A stretch of DNA of 64,000 bases from Ustulina deusta (GCA_023159155.1 JAJNNX010000001.1:1860001-1924000); one strand, 5' to 3'. Counted from the first letter of the stretch, positions 1 through 11,035 are shown. Notes: a model not told the origin generated them from the letters alone. Program-made: numbers and translations.

Positions 1-1451
1 TGTCGCCCTACCACCCCTATGTCTGCGTCGGTCTGCGTACCCGAGACGATGGGCGCCATCCGGTTCAGCTTCCCCGTCGTACGCACCACGTTAGCCACGA
101 CGCTGGGATACGACGCCTCCACGTCCGCGAAGAACCGCGTCACGACGTCGTCGAGACTCTGATCGCGGTGCGAGACCACGGCTCCGGCGGTACCGCCGTC
201 GGCAGCGCGGGGTGGTAGTAAGGAGGAGGGGAAGAGGTCCGTCAACGGACCCGACGAGGAGCTGACGAGGGAGAGGTACGAGAGGACCTCCTTTCTGAAG
301 ATCTCGCGCAGGGGGCTGTAGATGTGTATGCTGGCGGTACTCGCAGCAGTGCCGACGCTAATCTTATCACCATCATCATCATCACGGATCCGCGAAGAAG
401 CAAGGCCTTTTGAGACGCCGTCTATGCCGACTACTGCTTCTTCTTCTTCTTCTTCTTCTTCTTCTTCTTCTTCTTCTTCTTCTTCTTCTTCTTCTTCTTC
501 TTCTTCTGGATCGGTCGTTGCCGGACCCACGGCCCGCGGCAGAGGAAACGCGCCGTCGTTCACGAACCACGGGATCCCGAACCCGCGGCCCTTGGCCGCC
601 TCGGAGAGCGTCAGCTCCGCCAGCGACGTCGTCGTGTACCCCAGCAGCACCACCGCGCAGTCGTGCGCCGCGGCCGCGGCGAACAGGGCGTGGCGGATCA
701 GCAGGCGCGAGACGTCCGCGCGGGCGCTGGCCGAGGGGAGCCGCGAGAAGAAGTCGGCGAGGCGCGCCGAGGGCGGGAGAGAGGTGTTTGGGGCCGGGAG
801 CGACGACCAGTCGATTCCCCGCGACGACAGGATGCTGGAGAGAGGCACGTTGTGGATCGTAAGCTCTGGGAAGTGCGCCGTAAATGCGTCTGCGCTGGTC
901 GCGGTCCCGTTGTTCATGGGGCCAGGCGATACGGGATCCGATGCTGCTGCTGCTGGCCGGCTTGTCCTCCTCGGCTCCGGCCCTGCCTCCATTTCGACAT
1001 CCACATCGATGAAGACCGGTACCAGTTCGAACTTCAACCGCTGGTTCCTCTCGCGCTGCCGGCGCACGTTCTCGCTCAGAATGTACAGCAATGCCGTCGA
1101 CGAGGGACCGCGCGATAGCGCGACGAGATACCGCTGCGGGCGCGAGGGCAATCTTGCGCCTCGCGTCTCGCGCTGCAGCACCTCGAGCCGCTTGATGGTC
1201 TTGCTTGCGACGAACGTCGCGAAACATGACCTGGCGACATGGTAAGTAAGTAAGTCGGGGGATCAGATGAATTAAACAGCACTTTCTGTGTATCTGTGTA
1301 TATCTATATCTATATATTTTAAATAAATAAAAAGGAAAGCAAATGGAAACGTAACGTACTGGCATACCGCTTCGGATCGCAAGTCTAATACGCCCTCTCG
1401 CTCTCTGCACCGCGCGCAGAGCGGGAGTGTCGCTCTCGCGTCACTGGCCAT
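1..1451 (-). CDS. NCS2: Cytoplasmic tRNA 2-thiolation protein 2 (Ncs2/Ctu2), 3' end beyond window
   Basis: Partner of the Ncs6 thiolase that adds sulfur to wobble uridine 34 of cytosolic Lys, Glu and Gln tRNAs, downstream of the Urm1 sulfur-carrier pathway. Exon 1 is 1360-1451 and starts at the ATG ending at 1451. A 129-nt intron (1231-1359, donor GTACGT, acceptor CCAG) joins it to exon 2 (1-1230), which leaves the window. Cys12, Cys15, Cys30 and Cys33 form the N-terminal CxxC pair, followed by KTIKRLEVLQRETRG and the degenerate PP-loop (LVALSRGPSSTALLYIL) typical of Ctu2. Later segments TSLAELTLSEAAKGRG and YSPLREIFRKEV fit the family. An insertion of about 23 consecutive Glu codons (GAA repeat, 437-507) separates the two conserved blocks. 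Open frames on the opposite strand are shadows. Family assignment is firm; the C-terminus is not visible. Confidence 0.9.
437..507. repeat. (TTC/GAA)n trinucleotide repeat coding poly-Glu in NCS2
   Basis: About 23 copies of TTC on the plus strand, read as GAA (Glu) in the NCS2 frame. It lies between conserved blocks of the protein, probably in a disordered loop, and is a likely length polymorphism between strains. Confidence 0.95.
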
Positions 1452-1816
1452 TGTGAAGTAGAGATTCGGGAAAAGCCCGGCTTGTTACTCCGGGTTCGAA
1501 GGATCGTGTTCTCAATATCCCAAGGTTTCATTACCTCAATGGTCTTTTGACGTTGATATCAGATCAAGTTCGTGCTTGATTTGACTCACTCACTCACTTT
1601 TTTTGAGAGTGTGGGGAATTTTTTCGAGTGAAGATAATAACCTATAGTGTCCTTGAACCCCTAAAAGCGGCCCTGGGTAGCTTTTGCCACTCAACGTCCG
1701 AAATACCTAACACTATACATTATGGCACAGATATATTGGTCAGGAATATTTTGATCATTAAGCAGAAATTGAGGGGAGTCTAGATGTTTATTGTTATCTT
1801 TCCTACTTTGCGTGTC

Positions 1817-3089
1817 TTATTGAGCCGATTGGAACAGACACGCCAGGTCGCCTCCCTGGAACCACTCGCGGTCCTTGTGCCACGCATGGACTATGATATC
1901 TCTTCCTGTGCGCGCGACCATTTCTACCTGCTCCGGCGTTCCCCAGCCTTGCACCGATGTCCCGAAACTTACCAGATGCGCCCCGACCTGGATCGCCGTG
2001 CGGAAGGCGAAGTCGTCGCTGACTTCGCCGTAGCCCGCCGCAAACCCCTGCATCATCCACAGGCCGGCAGTGATGTCCTTATAGAGCTTCATCTCGTACA
2101 GCTCGGCCACCATCTGTCCGACGTCGAGGCTCGGCATCCCGATCTGCGCCATCTCCCAGTCGATGACGAACAGGGTGACGTCGCTGCCTTCTTCAATGGG
2201 ACCATCTGGCAACAGAATGCTACGCGTCGGTTAGCACGACGCTCACTCCTCTAGCATGCATGCGGGGCGGATGAAATAGCCACGTACTTCCCTGTCCAAA
2301 AGTCGCCGTGGATAGCCTGTAGCCGGCTCCCGTCCGCGAGCTCTTCGGCCGCCATGTCCTTGACCTTCTCGAACACGTCCTTGGCCTCGCCCAGGACGGC
2401 GGGGAACTCGGCCACGCGGTCGAGCAGCCACGAGAAGTTGATGAAATGCTTCAACCGCTGCAGGTCCGCGTTCTCGGCCACCGTCTTGCGCAGCCCCGCC
2501 TGCGTCGCCGACCACGCGTGGAAACCCCGCAGCCATCGCCCGAGAGCCCGGCCGAGCTGGAGACAGTGCGGGCGCGCTGCGTCGGTGGTGTCCGCCGAGT
2601 ACCTGCCGAGAGCATATGTCTTGAGATCCTTGCCGTCGCGCAGGATCTCGTGGATTTGGGTGCTGTTTTGCTCGTCGAAGTGGTAGCACTTGGGCGTCCT
2701 CACCGTGAAGTTGACCGTGTCAGCTGGTAGCGCCGCCTTTCCCTCGATTGGGAATTCGGACAATGCCCGTAGACACTCTTCTTCGATGCGCTTTATGATC
2801 CAGTCAGTATTGAATTCTTCGGGGTCACTCCTAGGTAGGGAGGTAGCTGTTGCCTTACGCAGCGAAATAGTGTCAGGTTGAAGGCTGGGGAGTTGGCAAT
2901 GTAACCTTCGCTATGCTTCACGAGAACGTCCCTCGTGCCGTCCCCAAGGGGTTTCTTCAGGCTTGCGTGGTAGATGAAGTTGGCCGTGCCTCCTGACAGC
3001 ACCCGCAACGACGAGGCTGCAAAGGGAGTCTGCTCTAGGTCCGTGAGGACTTTTGCCTTGATCGGTTCCCGAGCCGCCGCATCCATCAT
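1817..3089 (-). CDS. APH-fold (aminoglycoside phosphotransferase-like) small-molecule kinase
   Basis: Three exons: 2859-3089, 2288-2790 and 1817-2219, joined by two 68-nt introns. The first has donor GTAAGG and branch CTGAC; the second has donor GTACGT. The spliced frame is 379 codons including stop. The N-lobe shows a Gly-rich turn (LSGGTANFIYHA, about residue 35) and the ATP-anchoring Lys in VLVKH. The catalytic loop HGDFWTGNIL is restored only when the second intron is removed, and the metal-binding motif is FVIDWEMAQIG. This is the fold of choline and methylthioribose kinases and fungal phosphotransferase-family proteins. The real substrate cannot be told, and antibiotic resistance should not be assumed. 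The start is the first in-frame ATG (3087-3089); a GTG lies two codons upstream. Confidence 0.85.
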
Positions 3090-5422
3090 GTTCACTGTAT
3101 CAATAGATGCGATCTTAAGGCGTGGTATCTCGGAGATGCTTCGACCATTGTTTGGGTTAACACCAGAAGGCCACCAAGCTTAGAAGTCAACATGCTTGGA
3201 TTTATTCATTGGTTACTCGAGGAGATACATCCTCCTCAGCTGCATCATTCTGAATCATTGTGATGGTCGCTGGAATTAATCCTTGGCACTGCATAACTAG
3301 TCGGCCGGTGACTCGCTTCACTCACCTGCGCTACTGCATTCAATGCTTAAGTCATCAACAGTCAACATAGGTATTTAACCACACTACTTTCCTATTCCGA
3401 AGGCAGACATTAGGAGACAGTTCGGTGTATTTGGAGCTGGTGGGCATCGGTGTTTGTGGTCGCACGCACATGTCCCGGGCGGGAAAAGGCGAACCGTGTC
3501 ACAGAGAAATCAAGTCGACCGCTGAATTGCTGTCCTGGGATTTATAAGGAGTTACCTTCTGTTGGCTCTCCCCGCATCCAGGCAGAGACAGTAACGAAAT
3601 CCTAATGCAGTATCCCGGTACAGTCTTGTACCACACAAACAACATACGTGAAAACACATGTAACTATATAAATATCTATAGATATCGAAGCTCAACTGGA
3701 TACGGAGACACTTCCAAGTTTGATAACCCGAATCTACAAATAATAATTATTTGCTACCTAGGTACAAACCTTACCTGGAACTGATACCTATAGGTACCTG
3801 GTATACCATAACTACTTGTTTTGGGGGCTTTCCTGCCTTCTTTTCCTTGTTTTCTCCTCGTTTACTTTCACCCTATTCCATCCATTCCATCGTCTGTTAG
3901 AGCAATCAGGCTTTGGAGGCTTGGAGCCCGTGTGATGTCTCATTGGCCTAACTGACCAGCAAACCTGGACTGCAAAGGCTGCAAGCGCCTGAGCGCAGGA
4001 CAGAGCGCTTTGCCCAACCAGCCAACTCCACATCCTCCAATCGATTGGCTGCGAAGCCGTGATGACGGCTGCTGCAGCCAATCACAGGCCAATGAAAGGT
4101 CAAGCAGGGGCAACCTCGGCTGACACCTCAAACAGACAGCCGTTTCGTTTGGCAACACGCTCTCTTCCTCATTGGCCAATTCGGCCGACCCGGCTCATGT
4201 CGCGTCGATCAAGGGGACCATCGTCTGTCCGCTACCCTATCCTTTGCGAAGTTACGCTCCATTGTACGTGTAGATAGATCTTGATTTATCTGGCATAGTT
4301 GCGACATTAAATGGTCAGACCCATGCTTGTTGCCGCTCTGGGTTGGTGGGTTGGTGAATTCGCTCGTGGAAAGCAGGGGGCAGTTTGGAACGGCTAACGG
4401 ATTGCCTGTTAGAGTGCCCAACATGTACATATATGATGTATCTGTACGGCAGGGAAGAAGAAGGGACGATACTGTATCTGGCAGCTGCATGTACGATACA
4501 CCTCTATGTACTACCAGGTGCAACTCGAATAGTAGATGGTTGTTTCCCCAGGTTGTTTCGTCTGTCTCGTCCTGCTTCTTCCTGCCTCTCTCTATTCATC
4601 TCAGTATATTCCTCACTCCGACCATACATCCTGCCTTGAGGCAATCGCATAAACAAACCATCTTACCACAAACAACCATATCACATTCACCTCGCGTTTT
4701 GGCCTTCGGCTAGCTACCACTGATCTAGATAACTTCTTGGGCGCCTCTCCCTCTGCTGCGCTGTATTATTGTCTTCGCGACTTGCGACGGTTTCATTCTG
4801 TTGGAAATCTGGACATTGGCTATACTTGAGGCATCATCTCTCTGCTCGGCCATTAACGCGACATCCGGCTATCGGGTCGCGCACACTTCCGAAGCATCGG
4901 CGCATAATCTGATCTGTATTACGAGTCGGTTGTGTTCCGGTTAGACGGGTGGTCGCTGGTGTACATGATCGGTAGCAAGGAGAGGCATTACACCAACCAA
5001 AACTTGGGACGAGAAGGTGCAACGATCAGACCAAGATCGTACAGGATTACACCGTCACATCGACTCCGGCTATTTGAACTCCCTGACGTTCTGCACCACT
5101 TCATCGGTAACCACGTGTCTATCCTGGCATCACGGTCCTTTTGATACAACCCGTGTTTCGGGTGACTAGAAACCTGATCTGTACTATTTCTCCCAAGTTT
5201 GCGTCGCCTTCGACTAGGCTTGGCAGTTGCGCATAGGCCTTGGAGGGGCATTCCATTGGAGTTATACATTCTGCGCAGAGTCTGGGGGGTCAGAAAGGCC
5301 TTGGCCATTTCTATCGGGAATACTAAAGGGCACCGAAGCTAGGGATACTACCAGCTTCCATATAATTTAAACAATACCGTCTCCCAGGGAGAGCTCGTGG
5401 TCGCTTCGTCCTTTCCTGAAAA
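3090..5422. other. Intergenic region, 2.3 kb, no gene recognised
   Basis: Only short, incoherent open frames are present. The stretch holds the start region of the APH-like kinase on the left, a dense group of CCAAT boxes at 3942-4180, and scattered TACCTAGGTA-like palindromes (for example near 3760-3800) that recur between genes throughout the window. Confidence 0.6.
3942..4180. promoter_or_regulatory. Cluster of seven CCAAT/ATTGG boxes
   Basis: ATTGG at 3942, 4044 and 4171, and CCAAT at 4037, 4078, 4089 and 4176, fall within 240 bp and on both strands. CCAAT is the core bound by the fungal HAP/CBC complex. The nearest gene starts are 0.85 kb left (3089, -) and 1.2 kb right (5423, +), so the target, if any, is uncertain. 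It could be the promoter of an unannotated non-coding transcript. Confidence 0.4.
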
Positions 5423-6232
5423 ATGAACGGTTATCAACGATCACGACGGCTCATCCAGCTTACCCAACTGTTGACCATTGCCTGGACGACGTCAGCTGTT
5501 TCACTGCAAGACTTCCAAACTATAACGATATTCCATGTTCCGTCGCTATCGTGTCTTGCTGCTTATGGCAGCACAATACCTGGCTGTTCGCGCAGCGATT
5601 TCAAAGATGGGGTTCAGTGCTCCGAGACCTGTGCACAGGGAGTCCAAGAAGATCAGGTGCACGTTATAGCGGCTTGCAAGCATGTCGAGGTCAATGACGG
5701 GTCTCTGCTAGGACTGGCATTACAAGGCGGGCTACTAGATGCACTATGTCCTAATTTTCAGGCCACCTCGGTAACTTCGACTGTAAAGCCAACGACAACA
5801 CGTACCTTTTTAACACCTAGCCAGACACGAGAAACATCAACATTTATAACAAGCACGATAGAAAGCTCGTCAACGATAACGACGTCCATATCTAGTAGCA
5901 GCATCGAAAGCTCGACGATAGTAACGACACCGACAACTAGCAGTGTCGAAAGCTCGACAGCGATAAGTGGTACACCAAGCGAGGTTGACACGACAGTAAT
6001 TAGCGCCACCCCTACCGAGACCGGGGGTACGGCCACAATAACGTCAACGAGTACTCCAAGCCCTACGCAAACGGGCAACGATGGCGACGACAAACCGGAC
6101 CGAGGTTCGTCGGGAGGTGGAAGCCCATTCGATACCGTTTTCGTCGGTGGTACGGAGAGGATATTACAAATGAGTACCGGCGTGCTAGCAACTTTGATGG
6201 GGACTCTAATTACCGCGTTTCTTATGTCATAA
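5423..6232 (+). CDS. Small secreted, GPI-anchored-type Ser/Thr-rich surface protein
   Basis: Uninterrupted 269-codon frame. Residues 1-27 form a signal peptide with a basic start and a hydrophobic core (LIQLTQLLTIAWTTSAVS). Residues about 30-115 are a small ectodomain with Cys at spacings resembling fungal extracellular Cys-rich domains (for example SLSCLAAYG, IPGCSRSDF, VQCSETCAQG, AACKHVEV, ALCPNFQ). Residues 118-230 are almost wholly Ser/Thr/Pro, expected to be O-mannosylated, and include two IESSxTI(T/V) units. A Gly/Ser segment and a hydrophobic tail (MSTGVLATLMGTLITAFLMS) end the protein, as in GPI precursors. It is probably a plasma-membrane or wall protein. No enzymatic motif is seen and the orthologue is not recognised. 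Confidence 0.75.
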   Translation: MNGYQRSRRLIQLTQLLTIAWTTSAVSLQDFQTITIFHVPSLSCLAAYGSTIPGCSRSDFKDGVQCSETCAQGVQEDQVHVIAACKHVEVNDGSLLGLALQGGLLDALCPNFQATSVTSTVKPTTTRTFLTPSQTRETSTFITSTIESSSTITTSISSSSIESSTIVTTPTTSSVESSTAISGTPSEVDTTVISATPTETGGTATITSTSTPSPTQTGNDGDDKPDRGSSGGGSPFDTVFVGGTERILQMSTGVLATLMGTLITAFLMS

Positions 6233-7116
6233 TCATAATGTTGGCTTGTTGATCCCATCACAGCACAGTGGGGGTTAATGAAGGTAAAGGTTCCTAACAG
6301 GTGTAATGTTTGATGAAAGGGAGGGTTTCCCGAGTTTGTTGAGGCTTACATACCCATAGCAATGGCGTTTTGGACTATGGGAATGATACCAACATGTGTA
6401 CATTTTGAAAAGAGTGGAAACTGGCGTATGAGCATGAAATTCGGCTCTGTGAGTTGTGGAGCTGCATTTTGAAATGAGGCATATCCTGTCTTGTGCTAAT
6501 AGCAGTTATTGCGCCTCGAATGGGTACATCCGATTGAATATTATAGCACGAACACATCGCAGAAGCGAATATACATGGATGTCTCCTCGAGCCATTTGTC
6601 TAATTGGACCGGCGTTTTAAACTCGAGTCGGATGCGGATAAGCTTATGTTTATTTTTGTTGCCACGAGAAAAACATCATAGATGAGCTTTCTCATTCTAT
6701 CTTACAGTAAATTTCACAGACTGGTATGATCCGGGGATTATACGATGAGTGAACCTATATATGAATCCACTGCCTCCTCGTATCCCATTGAAGGCTTGAT
6801 ATGCCAACCCATACTAGTAGTAGTACTCCTTCCTCGCTCTGATATACATTAGTTGAAGAGTTCTGCTCTCTTGATTCCTATGCTCCATCAGGGATCGCCT
6901 TTCATCCCGGTGCCTCTGATTTCGGCGAGGAAATCTAATAACAAGATCCCCGTGAACCGTCTCAACCTACTGCTCGCTCGATATTTATAGATATAGATAT
7001 ATATATGTGTGTGTATGAATACTTGAATGAATGCCGTGCTTTCCAACTTTGACACCAAAATCACGTTCATGGTCGGTCATCATCATTCACAAACCCCCTA
7101 CCTACTACCTACCTAC
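6233..7116. other. Convergent intergenic region, no gene recognised
   Basis: This is 3' flanking sequence of two convergent genes. It contains an ATATAGATATAGATATATATATG simple repeat around 6980-7010 and no supported coding frame. Confidence 0.6.
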
Positions 7117-8151
7117 CTACTCGGCCGTGCTGCGCCACAGGTCGCGAATCTGCAGAACGCTAGGGATGGAGGCGAGCACGCCGACGCCCAGCTCCGACAC
7201 GAGCCCCTGCTCGAGACCCCAGTGCACGGTGAGCGGCGCCCAGGCGAGGTTGCGCACGACCGTCTTGCGCCAGGTGTCGGCCCACTCGCGCTCCTCGCGC
7301 TCGACGACGGCGACCGTCTTGCCGCCGGCGAACTTGTCGGCGCGCGTGCGGCGGCCGCGCCGCGACGACTCCTGCGCGAGGCGGATCAGCTCGAGGCCGA
7401 CGAAGACGCCCCAGAACCGCGAGCTCCACCGCCCCAGACGCGCCTGCGTCGCCGGCGCCCAGTCCAGCACGCCCTTGGACGCCAGGTACGCGCCGTTCTC
7501 GAGCGCCTGGAAGGCGACGCAGGTCGCCAGCTGCGACCAGGCGACGCCCGTCTCGAGCTTACCGACACCCGTGTTGCCGTTGTCGGTATTGCTGCCATCA
7601 TCATCATCGTCGTCCCCGCCGCCGCTCGTCTGTTTCTGCGACCGCCGCCACCGCCGCTGCTGCTGGAGGACGAGCTGACGCGCCCAGAAGTACATGCTGA
7701 GGAGCCCCCACAGGCGCAGCACGGTGCGCGCCTCGCTGGTCAGGCTGCTGAGGGCCTTCAGACGCCGCGCGAGGTCCAGAACCAGGGCCACGCTCGACGA
7801 GGGCAGGGTGCGGGCGTCGAAGAGGAGGGTCGCCGAGGGCGGGAGCGCGGCGGCGAGCGCCACCAGCCGCGACGCGCTGCGCTGCAGCGCCGGCTGCACG
7901 AGCGTCGTCAGCACCGCGGCCGTCAGACGCGACGAGTAGCACACGATCTGCAGCACCGTGTCGATGCCCGTCGGCGTCGCCAGGCACCGCTGCAGGTGCG
8001 CCAGGAAGGCGTCGACGTTGGACGGCGTCGCGGCGAGCAGCGCGCGGAGCGGCAGGGGCGCGGGCTTCGGGGCCGGCGACGGCGCTGCTGAGAACGGCAC
8101 CGGGTCGCCTGTCGGCAGGTCCGTGGTCGAGGTGATTTCGGTCGACGACAT
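7117..8151 (-). CDS. Peroxisomal biogenesis factor 11 family protein (PEX11C-like)
   Basis: Intronless 344-aa frame. Pex11 proteins bind and elongate the peroxisomal membrane and promote division. The family opening NVDAFLAHLQRCLATPTGIDTVLQIVCY is at about residues 45-75, with RLTAAVL after it. Further conserved blocks are TVLRLWGLLSMYFWARQL (about 140-160), LATCVAFQALENGAYLASKGVL and RFWGVFVGLELIRLA. A low-complexity Asp/Gly/Ser insertion (TSGGGDDDDDDGSNTDN) sits in the middle loop. The first 40 residues are Pro/Ala-rich and poorly conserved in such proteins. GC content is markedly higher than in the flanks, as in other conserved genes of the window. Choice among the PEX11A/B/C paralogues is an inference from length and motif. 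Confidence 0.85.
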   Translation of the reverse strand: MSSTEITSTTDLPTGDPVPFSAAPSPAPKPAPLPLRALLAATPSNVDAFLAHLQRCLATPTGIDTVLQIVCYSSRLTAAVLTTLVQPALQRSASRLVALAAALPPSATLLFDARTLPSSSVALVLDLARRLKALSSLTSEARTVLRLWGLLSMYFWARQLVLQQQRRWRRSQKQTSGGGDDDDDDGSNTDNGNTGVGKLETGVAWSQLATCVAFQALENGAYLASKGVLDWAPATQARLGRWSSRFWGVFVGLELIRLAQESSRRGRRTRADKFAGGKTVAVVEREEREWADTWRKTVVRNLAWAPLTVHWGLEQGLVSELGVGVLASIPSVLQIRDLWRSTAE

Positions 8152-9483
8152 GGTGTTGACGTCGTTGCTTTGTGGTATCTTTCGTCTTTCCCTCTCTTCT
8201 TTTTTCTTGTCAATTCAGTTTCCCTCGGTTATGGTGACCGATCCGTTCTCGGGTCTCGAAGTGTGGATGCCACTTGTCTCGGTCGGATCTGGTGGGGGGA
8301 GGGGAGGGGAGCAAATCAGATTCGCCAATTTGGAACTCGCAATTCATTAGATAGATAAAATATCTCAAACAGGCTAATGGGCTGGCTGGAAATGCGGCAT
8401 CGAGAGAAGGGGGCGCGGAGAATAAAATAGCCTTGGATGTATACGCATAGATATCATGGGGGAAGTCAAGGCAAATAAAGGCACGGGTGTGAATAGTAAG
8501 TAGGTATATAGATAGAGATATAGAGATATGGGAAAAGAGAGGCAGGCACCAGACAACTGGACGAGTAGAATGGCGGTAGGAAAGTTTTAAGTGAATCGGA
8601 GATTCTTGGCCTCCATGCCACTCACATGCTACCTAACCTGAGAATTTGGGAGAAAGGTTCTGATCAAGTGAAAACGGCCGTTAGGCTAGGTAATTGGGCA
8701 AACTGCAAATTACCTCGACAGATCGAAAATGGGACCTCGGCACTCCGGTTGGGACTGTCAAGTGTGGGTTCTTTCAGGTACCTTAGGTGGGTATCTAACT
8801 GTTTGTAGATCTGCCGTTGACGACTAGGTACCCAAGTAACTATTTTCCCCACAAAACGACTAATTTAAAGCGACCTCGGGACTCTTGGACTGCTGGTCAG
8901 TGGTACCTAGGTGATTTTGTATATCTGCAGGCGCTTGGTTCAATTATCTTTAACGCAATTACATATATAGGGAAGGTATAAATATGAGGCGCGCTGTGTA
9001 AGAGAACCCCTCACTAGGGCTGACATTGTTAATTATCTACCCTTCTCCAACCACAATTATCCACCTACAACCACTTCAGCATGACGGTGCCTCGTAAATG
9101 AAGCGGATCTTATAATATGATCGGTTCAGCACATTTTGACGGTCTCTCTCTCCCGCTCTCTCATAACATATCTATTGTTGTATCCCGCACACTCAGTGTC
9201 CGCATCACATACACCACGGACCGGCTTGTGAGATGGCTTCCATAATCTCATCCTTAAATCCCTATTCACCGGGATAAGATCCATACTTGTAGTCGCTCCG
9301 ATGAGAGACTCCCATTCAATCTGGCCCGCCACGCAGGGTCTACGGTTGAACCCACAGACAAAGTCGCCTTTGATGTTACGCATCTCTCTCGAGTAGCGCT
9401 ACGATTGCTTAATCACTGCTTCTTTGTCTTTATCGGATGCATGTTCCCAGAATTCTAGTACCAGCTTGCTCTGTTCGTAACAC
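8152..9483. other. Intergenic region with an orphan TATA-box/leader
   Basis: No supported gene. A TATAAATA at about 8979 is followed by a C/T/A-rich leader with CAACCAC repeats and an ATG at 9081. That ATG opens only six codons, unless GTAAAT a few bases on is a splice donor. It looks like an intact promoter whose gene is lost, or a non-coding transcript. Confidence 0.5.
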
Positions 9484-9768
9484 ATTATGATGGAGCCCTT
9501 GCCGTTGAGTACTGAAGTCGATGGAGAGGGCTGTTATTTGCGCTGTGTTTGCGTAGAATTTGAGGAGGCCGTCGACGCTGCGGTGAAGAGTTAGTTAGGT
9601 CTCGGGATCTTTTGTTCACGGATTTACGTGTTCGACTTGGGGTTTAAGGGATGGTACTGGCTGCCTGTGGCTACCAACGACATATACGCCTCCGTGGATG
9701 TGCAGTAATGATCCCCTTGCTTGGCTCACCGTTGTCGGGCTTGCACACCTCAACCGCTGGCGTCAACG

Positions 9769-10669
9769 ATTTCCCATTTTGGCAAAGTCTTGGTTCTAGA
9801 GACATGTTCTAGGAGCTGTTTCGGGACCCTTGCAATACATTGCCTTACTTTGCCTACTTCTTAAAAAAGCAGCAAAAGTAAAGACCTACAGCTGTATATA
9901 TAAAATACTAATAAAAAAAAATTTAATAAAAAAACCTGTAATTATAAGCGTTTTTTTTTGTTAGGGTTTAAAGTTTTTTTTTCTTTTTCTGTTACATACC
10001 TTTACCTACTCCAAGGGCTATTTTCTTGCCTACCTAGCCAGCAAAAAAATTGTCCTAGAAGTAACCCTTCAACCAGACTCTCAACCAAACTCTCAACCAG
10101 ACTCTCAACCAGACCATCAAAAAGCTATACAACCAACTGTTTAAACTTTAAATTCGATTACTTCGCCTGGCTAGCAAAGTAATAGTATTCAAACCTTCGA
10201 GCCAGACCTTCAACCAAACAACCAGAGTAGTTATAAAGTAGTTACCTAAAAAGGAGCTATTTGCCTAGCTGTCAGGGATATATATTGCACTACCCTATGG
10301 GAGTGGACATATCAGTATTCTGTATATATATATTGGTGTTGCCCCCCGAGATATTTGGAAGGTTCAGGAATCAATTGACCACTCTGTTGAGCCCTAACTA
10401 CCTACCTGCTTCCCAGCTGCAGATGAGACTCTCTATTCACTCTGGACCTAACCCACTCTGACACTAGCCTAGCTAGCTAAGTAAACAGCCAACCAAAATA
10501 ATTACCAAACACTACATTACGTATGTTTACACAGTGCTAATAGTACTATAATATAACTATAATATACTTATCCCAAAAAGCAAAGCAATGCAAAAGTAAA
10601 GCAGAGGGTCCCGAAACAGGCTCTTAAAACATATCTCTAGAGCTGAGATCTTTCCAAAAATAGCAAATC
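9769..10669. mobile_element. Non-autonomous DNA element with ~60-bp terminal inverted repeats
   Basis: The left end 9769-9829 and the right end 10605-10669 are imperfect inverted repeats. Both carry GATTT, a TTTTGG box, TCTAGAGA, ATGTT and TGTTTCGGGACCC in the same order. The ~0.8 kb interior is AT-rich, has no transposase frame and contains a 12-bp tandem repeat. The element lies exactly inside the alpha/beta-hydrolase pseudogene, which fixes its approximate limits. The outermost bases and the target-site duplication could not be assigned with certainty; ACGC occurs on both flanks and is a weak candidate. Superfamily unknown. Confidence 0.7.
10069..10116. repeat. 12-bp tandem repeat, four copies
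   Basis: Four units of TCAACCAGACTC with small variations, inside the TIR element. Related units recur at about 10197-10228. Confidence 0.85.
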
Positions 10670-11035
10670 AAGCCTCCAAAGAGCTAAATATGCGTACAGA
10701 GGACATTGCGGCCTGGCTCGCGCGAGGGGACCTCGAATTCTTGGGCTTCTGGTAGAGTGACTTTGAGGGAATGAAGGTCAGTATTACTGTCTTCTTTTCT
10801 TGGTTTCTACTACTGCTGCGTATCACGCATGGAATGGGTCTCATAAACCTGGCTTCAGCCCGCCGAGTCCCCCATATTCTATCAGCTCGCGGAACTTTGG
10901 CGCTCCCATCTCGTACCATCGCGGCACCGAGTCGGTTGTCTGTTCGAGGAAGTCGCTGTACTTCTTCGCCACCTCGGGCGCGTTCTTCGGGTCGAAGCGA
11001 GAGTAGTTGATGACGATGTCGCTTGTGAGAGGCAT

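Larger units (their letters stand above)
9484..11035 (-). pseudogene. Alpha/beta-hydrolase fold-3 (HSL-type) esterase, disrupted by an inserted element
   Basis: Exon 1 (10849-11035) encodes an N-terminus starting MPLTSDIVINYSRFDP and continuing to GGLGGLKPG. An intron (10761-10848, branch ACTGAC) leads to exon 2 (from 10760), reading LPEAQEFEVPSREPGRNVLC. The homology stops near 10693, where the TIR element begins. It resumes on the far side, at about 9754 reading leftward, as VEVCKPDNGEPSKGI. A one-base frameshift follows, then LHIHGGVYVVGS, the HGG oxyanion-hole motif (9670-9702). A further fragment, DGLLKFYANTAQITALSIDF (about 9515-9578), precedes a divergent end. The GxSxG nucleophile region and the C-terminal catalytic Asp/His region are missing. 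The gene is dead by insertion, frameshift and 3' loss. Confidence 0.75.

Noticed and set aside
322..1410. Long open frames on both strands with poly-Ser, poly-Leu or poly-Arg
   Set aside because: Alternative readings of the GC-rich NCS2 coding region and its GAA repeat; only the minus frame giving poly-Glu has conserved Ctu2 blocks on both sides.
1470..1510. tRNA-like B box (GGTTCGAA) at about 1490 and another at about 55600
   Set aside because: No matching A box, acceptor stem or cloverleaf could be formed around either.
7027..8350. Plus-strand open frames opposite PEX11
   Set aside because: Arg-rich shadow translations of a GC-rich gene without any domain.
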